Source: Guillardia theta CCMP2712
Taxonomy: Eukaryota > Cryptophyceae > Pyrenomonadales > Geminigeraceae
Length of the DNA stretch: 64,000 nucleotides
Reading direction: 5' to 3'
Assembly: GCF_000315625.1 (NCBI RefSeq)
Contig: NW_005434498.1
Location: 27,944 to 91,943 of the forward strand
Under the pieces are notes generated by a model. The model was not told where the DNA came from and made no database searches. It saw nothing but the letters and a program-made list of their open reading frames with translations. Every line of letters begins with the position of its first letter. Within the stretch, counting starts at the first letter, position 1. The translations under genes were made by a program, and so were the position numbers. Below are positions 37,101 to 46,320 of the stretch, one piece after another.

Positions 37101-40100
37101 GACCAACCTGACGTTCCTCTCCCTCTCTGGCAACCCCATCACCTCGCTTCCCCTCGAGATTGGAGGGTTGGAAGTGTTGAGGATCATCAACGTGGACGAG
37201 AACAAGCTTCAGACGCCTCCCAAGGAAGTGGTCATGAAGGGAACCTCGTCTATGATGGACTATCTCCGCAAAGTTTCCAAGTCACAGAACAGCAGAGTCC
37301 TGGACCTGAGCTGCATGGGGTTGTGGCATTTCCCACCGGAGATTGCGAGGTTGAAGTACCTCAAGTCGCTCCTCCTCACTGGCAATCTCATCAGTGAGTT
37401 GTCACCTCAGATTGCTCAGCTGACTGGCCTGGAGGAGCTTTCTCTCGCAGACAACAAGATCAAGTATCTGCCCGTCGAGTTGTCGCTCCTCACCAACTTG
37501 ACCGAGCTCTCGCTCATCGACAATGAAATCACCAGCATTCCACCAGAGTTTTCAAGCCTCAAGCTGATGAACTCGATGCATCTGGACAACAACAACCTGA
37601 AGACTCCTCCGCAAGAGGTTGTCATGAGAGGGACCAACGAGGTGATGAATTACCTTCGCCGAGTTTTGAAAGCGCGAGATTCGCGAGTGTTGGAATTGTC
37701 CTTTTTGGACTTGCGATCATTTCCCGTGGAGTATCTTGGGATCACAAACTTGACCGAGTTGTCATTGAGTGACAACCAACTATCTTCCTTGTCGCCTGAG
37801 ATAGGATCTTGCGCCGATCTGGTTAAGCTCTGGCTACAAAATAACAAGTTGTCAACTCTTCCACCATCCATTCGAAGTTTGACCAAGTTAGATACGATCT
37901 GTCTGGATAACAACAAGTTCGATTCTGTTCCTCCTATGATGAGATACTTGACAGGTATATCGAAATTGATGTTGTGCGACAACCTTTTGGATGAAATCCC
38001 TTCGAGTCTTGGAGACCTGGATAATCTGCAGACCCTCGCACTGAGCGGGAACAAGTTGACGACGTTTCCAGAGATCTTTCACAAGTGGACCGCCTTGACA
38101 GAGCTGAAAGTTGCTTCCAATCGGATCTCTGAGCTTCAACTCCAATTCGAGGTCCTAACGAATCTCAACGTCCTCAACCTAGAAGGAAATCTTCTAGTCT
38201 CTCCTCCCCGTGAAGTTCTCCAGAAGGGAACTCGTCCCACGTTGGAGTACATCAAGAAGCTCAAGATTGCGCGAGAGACTCGTTGTATGGACTTGTGTGA
38301 CTTTCACTTGCGCGTGCTCCCCGAAGAAGTGATCCGAAACAACACTAAGTTACGAGAGTTGAAGTTGTCAAGAAATCAGATGAGAATTCTTCCAGGAGAA
38401 ATGAAGTTGTGCCAGGACCTGCAGCTGCTCTTGATCGATCACAACCTGCTCAGTGAACTCCCGACAGAGATCGGACAACTGATCCATCTCACCAAGCTCG
38501 ATGCTTCTTACAACCAACTGCGGTCATTGCCTTCGTCTCTTGGAAAGCTGACGAACTTGTATTCTCTGATCCTCAAAGAGAACCCAATCCAATCTCTTCC
38601 TCCGGATCTGAAGCGGCTCACCAACATCAGCGAACTTCAGATCAAGATCACCGAACTGGCCAATGTACGGAAGTCAGGAGCAGACGTCGAGGATGACGGG
38701 CCCAAGTTGCCTCCCCAAGAGATCATCTTGCGGGGCGAGGATGCTATTCTCTCTTATGCTGGCAAGTTGCGCGACGGAGGAGTGACGGGGAAGTTGGACC
38801 TGGGGGATCTTGGACTCCGGGAGCTCCCTCAAGCAGTTTTACAGCTGTCGAACCTGACGAGCTTGAAGCTGGACAACAACAAGCTCAAGTCGCTACCAGA
38901 CAACATCAGCGAGCTGAAGCAGCTCAAGGCCATCAGCATCGACGGCTGCTCGCGCCTCACCGCCCTTCCTGTCAAGATGGGTCGCTTGACCAACCTGACC
39001 AAGTTGTCTCTCAACGGGCTCCAGCTCGTCACGCCTCCGCACGTGGTACTGCAATGGGAGGTAGAAGACGTCATGGACTATCTGTCACGATTCGACGAGG
39101 CTTCCGAGACCGGCATCCTCGACCTGATCGACATCGGCCTCCTCCATGTGCCTCTCGAGACCTTCGAGCTCACAGAGCTGAGAGAGCTCAACCTCTGCGG
39201 CAACAAGATCGCCGAACTCCCGCAGGAGTTCGCCAAGTTGTCAAGTCTAGAGCTACTCAACCTAGCGGAGAATCAGATCCAAACCCTCCCAATGTCGTTC
39301 ATTCACTTCACCAACTTGAACGCTCTGGATGTCAGCAACAACGGTCTGACGCATCTGCCTCCCGTCATCTGCATGCTCTCTTCCCTCAGCGAGTTGCACT
39401 GTGGAGGCAACAAATTCCACACGCTTCCTCCCAAATTGGGCACCTTGACTAACCTGGTTGAGCTGGACCTCGGCAAGTCCAACCTGCGAACGCCTCCGGT
39501 CGAAGTAGTGTCGAAGGGGACGGCAGCTGTGCTGGAGTATCTGGCAAGGATGTACGACTCCAAGTCCTCTATGACGTTGGACCTCAGCGGGATGGGAATC
39601 CAGTCGATGCCGCTGGACGGCATCGACGTGACCAACCTGACAAGGCTGTCGCTCTCCAACAACCTCCTCAAGAACCTCCCGTACGAGGTGCTTGACATGA
39701 CCGCTCTCACGGAGCTCTGGATCGACCGGAACCACCTCGACGTCGTTCCTGCTGCCATCGGAAGCCTCAGCGCGCTTAGGGCGCTCAACCTCGCCAAGAA
39801 CAGCCTGATCTCGCTCCCAGTCTCCATCGGGGACCTCGCGCTCCTGCAGGTGCTGCACCTGCACGAGAACGAGCTTGAGGCTCTTCCCGAGTCCATCGGC
39901 GACCTGTCGGCTCTCACAGACCTCCGGCTGGATCACAACAATCTCACTGTGCTCCCCATCGACCTGGGATCCTTGACGAACCTGACCATGATCACCCTCG
40001 ACCACAACCCCCTGCGATCGCCGCCAGAGGAGGTGATCAAGCGAGGAGAGCGCGAAACGATCCACTACCTCTGGACCTTCACGCAGTCTCGCAAGTCGAT

Positions 40101-41379
40101 GGAGCTGGACTTGAGCTTCCTCAAGCTCTCCGACTTCCCTGACCAGATCCTCGAGTTGCAGGAGCTCCAACGGCTGACTCTCAAAGACAACTCCATCACC
40201 AACCTCTCCTCCAAGATCGGCAAGATGCGGAGGATCACCGAGCTCTATCTGCAGAGAAACCAGATGCTCACCCTGCCGGAGGAGATCGGCCGGCTGAACG
40301 CCATGACGACCATCGACCTGTCCGTCAATCGTCTGAGTGAGATCCCGTCGTCCATTGGAGGATGCGTCTCCCTTGTTCACTTCCGAGCTTCGCACAACCG
40401 ACTCATTGAGCTGCCCCCAGGCATCGGCAGCATGCCGGGCTTACGCGATCTCATGGTGGACCATAACGCGCTCACGTTCCTCCATCCTGCCATCGGGAAC
40501 TGTGGAGAGCTGCTGCATATCGACCTCTCGCACAACCGGTTGAACAGTCTGCACGCGTCCATCAGCAATTGTCGCCTCCTCTCCCGCCTCAACTTGGCTT
40601 CGAACCTCTTCAGCAGCATCCCTCCCGTCGTCTGTACGCTCACAGCCATGACGGATCTTCGGTTCGAGAGGAACGAGCTGACGGTCTTGACGCCTCTGAT
40701 CGGAAACCTCGTGGAGCTGAGAATGTTTGACATCAGCGAGAACAAGCTGGAGACTCTCCCGCGAACCATCGGAAATCTTTCAGCTCTTGTGGAACTCAAC
40801 TGCAACGACAACAACATAAGCTCACTGCCTCCTTCTCTTAAGGACCTCTTCTCCATCCAGAGGATCAACATCAGCTCCAACAAGCTCAAGCTGCTGCCTA
40901 CCGACGTCACTGGCCTCACCTCCCTCAAGCGGCTCGCTATCAGCGGCAACGAGTTGCAGTCGCTTCCCCCCGAGGTCGGGGTCATGTCCTCCCTCACTGA
41001 GCTCTTGCTCGACGGCAACCAGCTCAACACGCTGCCTCTCTCCATCGGCAGACTCACCGAGCTCCAGGTGCTCAACTTGGACGGCAATCGCCTCTCCCTC
41101 CTCCCTCCCGAGGTCGCTGGCATGACTGCTCTACGAGAGTTGTGGGTGCATGACAACAAGCTGTCGGTGGTGCCCGAGGGAATCGCAGACTTGACCAACC
41201 TCAACGTGCTGACTCTGAGCAACAACGAGCTCACTGTACTACCCGCAAACATGACAAGGCTGGTCTCCCTCAACGAGCTGTGGATCAAAGACAACAACCT
41301 CAAGAGCCATCCCTTCCGCCAGGGTCTCCTCCCTAACCTCCGTGTGCTCCTTGTGGACATGGGCGTCAAGGTAGTCTAG
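22137..41379 (+). CDS. Giant leucine-rich repeat protein, 6348 residues, Roco-type LRR linker repeated about 35 times
   Basis: Five exons (22137-22223, 22271-23201, 23254-32114, 32164-35731, 35780-41379) separated by 47-52-bp GT-AG introns total 19047 nt, exactly 6349 codons with stop. After a short Gly-rich start, the whole protein is 23-residue LRRs of the LxxLxLxxNxLxxLPxxIG type, roughly 220 or more by length. Every 5-8 repeats a linker of consensus PPxEIVxxGTxAIxxYLR, then xxARxTGxLDLSxxGL, interrupts the run; I count 34 plus a first partial one. The average spacing is about 174 residues. The last 415 residues (from about 40130) have no linker. In Roco proteins this linker sits between the LRRs and the Roc GTPase; here another LRR block follows each time. 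I see no Roc, COR, kinase, TIR, signal peptide or membrane segment. It is probably a cytosolic scaffold or binding protein. GC content rises toward the 3' end. Confidence 0.93.
23202..23253 (+). other. Intron 2 of the giant LRR gene, lying inside a linker
   Basis: A 52-bp GT-AG intron (GTTGTTTCG...GTGAACAG) splits the glycine codon of the second linker: VVSKG is encoded across the junction and IHFVLEYGRRYYN follows. Removing it restores the frame and the linker motif, which is strong evidence for the model. The other introns are 22224-22270, 32115-32163 and 35732-35779. All but the first also lie in or next to linkers. Confidence 0.85.
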
Positions 41380-41439
41380 GAAACTTTATTGATTAACAAG
41401 CAAGCTATCTGGTTAGCAAGATTTGGTCTTCACCCGTCT

Positions 41440-42918
41440 TCACACGTTCGAGATGGCGTTGAGGATGCGAAGGTTGTAGCCTCTCACTTTCTCCTCTACT
41501 GACGCCTGCTCCTCGTTGTGCTTTGCGATTTCTGTCTGCTCTTGGTTCTCAATGTCGTAGATACGCTTCTCGAGCTGCTTCGCCTCATCCTCGAGCCTAC
41601 CTGCCTCCGCTGACAACTGTTCAAAGTAGTCAAGTATGTTTGCACGCGTCCTCACCATCTTACCTGCACATTCTCCTTGTCTGCCTCCAGCTGCGCATGT
41701 CGCCATCGCTCCATCTCGCGGTCGGCAGCCTCACGCTTCAGCCTCTGCCTCGCCTCGAGCTCTGCCGCTCTTGCCGAGGTGCTGTGCAACTGCCGTTTAA
41801 GCGACTGCTCCTGGATCGAGAGCTCCTTTCTCAAGGCCTCCTGCTCCTGCATGGAAGTCTGGAGCCTCTTCACGTCCTTCTTTGCTGCTTTCGTCTTGGC
41901 CATGGCGTCCTCGACCTCCTTCAGACTCTTGATCAGCTTCTGCACGTCCTTCTCTGTCTTGTTCAGCCCATCGATCTTGGTTCGCAGCCCCTGCAGCTTC
42001 TCGTCCATCTCCTTGAGCAGTGAGTTGTCGCTCTCCAGAGCTGACGACATGTCCCCGATCTCCTTCTTCACCCTTTCGGGAGAGCGAACAACAAGGTTCT
42101 GCAGCTTCGACACCTCAGTCTTGAGTGTGAGCAACGCAAACTGATCATGGTCGCGCTTGTCGCTAAGCTCCTGTCTATGTTGCTTCATCTCGTGGATCTT
42201 TGCCTTGAGGTTGCTTTGCTCAACATTCAGGCTCTTGATCTGCTCCTCCATCTTCTCGTTCTCTTGCTGCAGGCCTTGGATGATCGGCTCTTCCTGCTTT
42301 CTCTGCGCTCGAAGCTGATGCAGCTGCACCGTCAGCTCCTCAAACTTGTTGTCTACGACGCTCTTCTCGTTCTGCAAGTTTTCCTGCAGTGGATGCTCAG
42401 TCAGTCATGGGCTCATGGGATGCATTCCCTACCGTTGCCTCGACGAACTGCTCAAATGTCGACACCTTCTCTTCTCGGAACTTGGCAAAGTTGATGACAG
42501 CACTGAAGATCTTGCGGATTCTGGGATACTCGGGCTTGGAAAGGTCCTTGTGGCTGAAGTCGTGTACTCCCGACGCTTGCATCAGTTTCATTCTGTACAG
42601 ACATGTCACAATATCTTCACTTGGGAATCGTAGCGAGAGGAAGGAGACATCTACTCACATGGATCGATTGAATGCAAGCTGTCCAACAGAAAACTCGTGT
42701 AGCTCGGGATGATCAAACACATCGATTCCGCTGAATCGCATCTGTGCATTATCGTCCGCACTGAATCCCATGAAGATGTCAAGCAACTGCTCCATCACTC
42801 TTGTGATGTGATCGGGTGATGGCTTGACCAACTGCTCTTCTGTCATGGCGCAACCCAACTCGGACATGCATTCGAGGATCTCGCGATTTTCCAGGACAGG
42901 AAAGGAGTATCCAGACAT
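41440..42918 (-). CDS. NUF2: Kinetochore protein NUF2
   Basis: NUF2 is a subunit of the NDC80 complex, which couples kinetochores to microtubules in the nucleus during mitosis. Four exons (42918-42659, 42592-42433, 42383-41664, 41616-41440) give 438 residues, close to the usual 450 or so. The N-terminal calponin-homology domain starts MSGYSFPVLENREIL and includes the family signature MKLMQASGVHDFSHKDL and RKIFSAVINFAKFREEK (residues about 87-130). From about residue 140 to the end it is continuous coiled coil (for example KRDHDQFALLTLKTEVSKLQ). It converges with the giant LRR gene, 60 bp between stops. The start is the first ATG and fits the family. Confidence 0.92.
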
Positions 42919-43019
42919 GATGAAGCTGTTTCTGTGTTGTTCTTCTCTTCTCTTCTTCTCCCTTCTTCTCTCGTCTCCCCTCCTTTGTTCTTCCTCCTGC
43001 CTTCGCTCGTTTGTTCAAA

Positions 43020-43320
43020 CCCGCCGTTATGCCCGTAGTCTCTACCCACCCGCCTGTACACTAACCATTACCCCCACCCTCAAATTACCCTCATTTTACC
43101 CACCAATTTGCCATTTGAGGACCCTACCTGCCTTCATAAATAAAACACCCCTGCTCAAATGAAAGAATAGTACCCGTCCTGCTCCGGTTGGATGGATAGT
43201 ACCCTTACCCTCTGACTACCACAATATTTATCACCCCTACCATGCAGAATAACATAAATTCGGTACAGTTTTTCTTTGCACCACCCACGATCCCCAAGTA
43301 CCCCTACCTCCTTCGTTGGA
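43020..43320. promoter_or_regulatory. C-rich intergenic motif field upstream of NUF2
   Basis: Repeated short runs on the + strand such as TACCCACCC, TTACCCCCACCC, ATTACCC, TTTTACCCACC and CACCCCTACC. The same kind of runs occur at 16625-16840, 19500-19810, 49670-49740, 52660-52810, 56930-57070, 61190-61350 and 63330-63400. Their constant placement between genes suggests promoter or boundary elements; this is inference. Confidence 0.4.
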
Positions 43321-43463
43321 CTACGAGGTTCCGTGGCAGGCCAGCCCTTCCAGCGATCCGCATATAGCGAGCCTGATAGCGAGCTAGCGCAGGAGCCTGA
43401 GGCAAGGAGAGAGCGGAAGGAGAGGGTCGATAGACTCCAAGTGCATAGAAGCGACTCTGCGGG

Positions 43464-43721
43464 ATGTTCGACATGATTCGACAAGCGGTGAAGTTGTGGG
43501 AGCGGCCCGATGCCATCGAGTCCGGGCCTGGGTGCAAGCCGACGTATCGCAATCATCTCTGCAGAATTGATCCTGTTCCAGGAGATTATGGAGAATATCT
43601 TGCGCCAGATCAGTATCCTGATGGTAGCTACAGGAGCTCAGACGTTCCGGTGGGAGGAGACTGGGTTTACTGGGAGCATTACGCTTGCACACTTGACATG
43701 AAGAATGGAACATGCATCTAA
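43464..43721 (+). CDS. Small hypothetical protein, 85 residues
   Basis: A single frame from ATG 43464 (MFDMIRQAVKLWERPDAI) to TAA 43719-43721. It is rich in Tyr, Asp, Pro and Gly and has four cysteines (GPGCKPTYRNHLC near the middle, HYACTLDMKNGTC at the end). A soluble small domain with two disulfides or a metal site is possible, or a small mitochondrial subunit in which such spaced Cys and Trp/Tyr are common. I do not recognise it. No intron is needed. The C-rich motif field lies just upstream. Confidence 0.5.
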   Translation: MFDMIRQAVKLWERPDAIESGPGCKPTYRNHLCRIDPVPGDYGEYLAPDQYPDGSYRSSDVPVGGDWVYWEHYACTLDMKNGTCI

Positions 43722-44181
43722 AGAGCAACTGGCTTGTTGGCATTCCTGAATTTATTCACCGATGTTGGTTACATTTTTCTCAAGATTTCGGTCTGGTCTG
43801 CCGGTAGCAAGTTGTTGGTAAAACACTCCGAAGAATGTTCAGGAATGTCGAGGATTGTTCAGGATCCTGGGCTGATTTGAGAAAATTGTGGTGAGATGGA
43901 TTGTGTAGATTAAGTAGAAACGGCTGTGTTTGCTAAAGTGAACGGTTATCGATTTGATCACAGAGCGCAATGAAGAAAAGGGTTGCCGTAACATGTGCAT
44001 CACTACTATGACTGCGCAGCAAATCGCTGCAGGCGTTTACGTCGCATCTCTTCCTACGAACGAGGATGAGAATGACATACTTATGCAGGTCAAGACCTAC
44101 CACAGGGTCCACAGCGACTTGAGGTGCCTGAAACATGAGGCTCTCGGCAATGGCTGCAGGCAACAAGGTTACCAAGAGATT
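43722..44181. other. Gap between small gene and ataxin-3 gene
   Basis: Short open frames exist on both strands (for example 43954-44196 +), but none has family resemblance or splice support. It probably holds two 3' UTRs. A short near-repeat, GAATGTTCAGGAATGTCGAGGA (about 43833-43855), is the only pattern seen. Confidence 0.35.
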
Positions 44182-45170
44182 TCAGGTCACAAATAAAATA
44201 CCAGCAGCGAGCTCAGGATCCTCTTGAGGATCTACACCCGCAGAAGCGAAAGCTGCTTGGATCTCAGCACTGTTGTCCTCCTGAAGCGAATAACCGGAGC
44301 CAGAGAAAGCAGACGAAGCTGTGGTTTTGCTCTGAGATGCCACGGGTCCCGAGAGCTGTAACCGCGTCAGAGACTGACTACTCACAACTGTCGAAGTTCC
44401 TGTGTCACCTGATTGTCCGAACACGCTTGGACCAGCTCTTCCAGTCTTCTGTTGTCCTTCTCTATTGACGTCTGTGGAAAATTTCCTCTGACTACAAAGA
44501 CGCTGTAGCCGTCATTCTTCATCTGCATCAAAAGCATCCCCAAATATGAGTCCGAAACGAATTTCGGTTTCTCATACATGGAGTTCACATCAAACCTGTT
44601 CACAGGTTGACCGCATATTCCATGAGTGTCAATACTCTCACCAGTATTTCCCCAGCCGACGCAGGGAGAACCAGTGTTCCGACCTGTTGAGGATGAAGCC
44701 GATCTCCTTCTCAGGACTTTTGAGCACCCCAGCAGTCTCAGAGCTTCCCAGGTGCATGCACTGGTATCCACGCGTCATCAAAGCCTCCAAGATCACCTGA
44801 GGGACGACAACATGGTCAACGAGGCGAGGACGGCAATAGCGCTCTCAACCTGAACGCTGAAGAATCCGTCGGCGCGGACATTCGCTGAGCTCAGATCAGA
44901 ATCGATCCTGCCGCTGCCCAGCGCTTGACGTTCGCGTCGATCAATGTCAGCTGCGATGTCAGCTAGCTGAATCTCATCGAATTCTTGGTCTTGAAGGAGG
45001 TTGTTCAAGCAGTGCACGGCACACAGAGAGCCGATCTGCTTCTCGTGATACATCCCCTTGAACCACTTCGACAGCTTCTCCCCATCCACTGGCTCTGCAA
45101 ACGAGTTCGGCTGCGGCGGGTTTGCTGCATCATCAGCGGACTTGAAGTCTGACAGCGTGTGAATGGGCAT
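44182..45170 (-). CDS. ATXN3: Ataxin-3 / Josephin deubiquitinase
   Basis: A cysteine protease that trims ubiquitin chains, usually with p97/VCP in protein quality control. Four exons (45170-44850, 44796-44642, 44595-44409, 44355-44182) give 278 residues in one frame. The Josephin domain has the catalytic Cys in GSLCAVHCLNNLLQ, the His in NRSEHWFSLRRLGKYW and the Asn in FDVNSMYE, so the triad is intact. A C-terminal acidic helix EDPELAAGI resembles a ubiquitin-interacting motif, but the protein stops right after it. Human ataxin-3 has two or three UIMs and a polyQ tract; neither the extra UIMs nor polyQ is present. The frame stays open upstream to about 45315 without an ATG, so the start is the ATG at 45170 unless a further exon exists. 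Confidence 0.9.
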
Positions 45171-46320
45171 CCCTCCTCGAATAGCCAAGACGCGCAAAGA
45201 ATGAGTTGTTGAAAGCCTCCAACCTATCAGCCGATGTATAACAGGTGTGCTAACCGCTGACAAAGGAAAGAGAGCAAACAACAGAAAGCCGATACTAGCC
45301 CTTCTTGTGTGAAACACTGTTTCTGACTTCTGTATTGTTTCTTCCCTTCTCTAACGTTGCTTTTCCGTTTCGTTGAGAGATCAAATCATCAACACTTTCT
45401 GGTTGCTCTTCTTGAAAACCGACGAACACGGGGAACCGATCAACCTCTATCCAGAACAGCACCTCTACTCTACTCTCCTGCACTCTTTTCGCCTTTCCCT
45501 TCCTATCGCGACTATCTCTCCTCCCTTCGTCTCTCCTTCCCCGTCCTCGCGCGACGGGGCACGATCTCTCTGGGTTTTGAAAATACGTTGAGCTCCAAAG
45601 GATTATGAAGAAATGATACACAATTAGCTATTGATGTTTTTGAAAAATTATATTATTAAATATTCTACTGTGTCATCATTACCAAGAAAGTTCAATTTAA
45701 ATATTTATTAGCTTTTTTACGAATAGAGGGTCGCAAGACATTCTAAATATTTGAGTCTTAATTTGGAAAATGAGGGGATTGCTTTGAAACTGCTGGTTGG
45801 AGAAGCCCGAATCGTCGTGATAAAAAACCACTTTTAAATGTAGCTTATATTACGTGGTTTTACAACAGTATTAAAGGGTGGTAGGGGAATAGCGAAATAG
45901 ATGGTGGTTGGAGTAATAATATAAGTAATGCATGAAGGAACATGACGGGAAGAAGTAGGAGGGGGGTTAGGATGAGGAGGAGAGGAGATATCAAGAAGAT
46001 AATGATGATGATTGAGGAGAAGCAGAAGGAGGAGCAGACGGAGCAGAAAAAGCGGGGAGGGGGAGGGGGAGTGATAGAAGCAGAAGACATCGAAGGAAGG
46101 TGAAGAACCTGCTCGACTTAGAAATTTAATTAGACTTGGGAGAGATGAAAGATAATCTTCAATAGCAGTATAATTATGCAGTAAAGAGTCAGGCGGGAAA
46201 TCATGGACAACGAATACTGGAAATCATAGACAAGGAATACTTTTATTCCAGAATATTTTGAGCTTGAGATAACAGTTGACTGACCAGAACACAGGCACGA
46301 ACAGTTTCATAGTCACAAAG
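45171..46320. other. Intergenic, AT-rich blocks and a purine-rich run
   Basis: 45600-45860 and 46110-46270 are AT-rich; 45945-46070 is purine-rich on the + strand (AGGAGG, GGAGAAG, GGGGAGGGGGAGGGGG). No gene is supported. Part of 45171-45360 may be the 5' UTR or an unplaced first exon of the ataxin-3 gene. The promoter of the transcription factor gene should lie at the right end. Confidence 0.5.

Noticed and set aside
39262..40395. Long - strand frame (377 codons) inside the giant LRR gene
   Set aside because: It is the antisense shadow of GC-rich LRR codons; the + strand frame has clear LRR structure throughout.
45171..45315. Signal-peptide-like leader (SIGFLLFALFPLSAVS) ahead of the ataxin-3 frame, which would suggest a periplastid deubiquitinase
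   Set aside because: The frame has no ATG upstream, and this stretch can be read as a GT-AG intron (GTGTTT to TTGTCAG). The leader is not supported.
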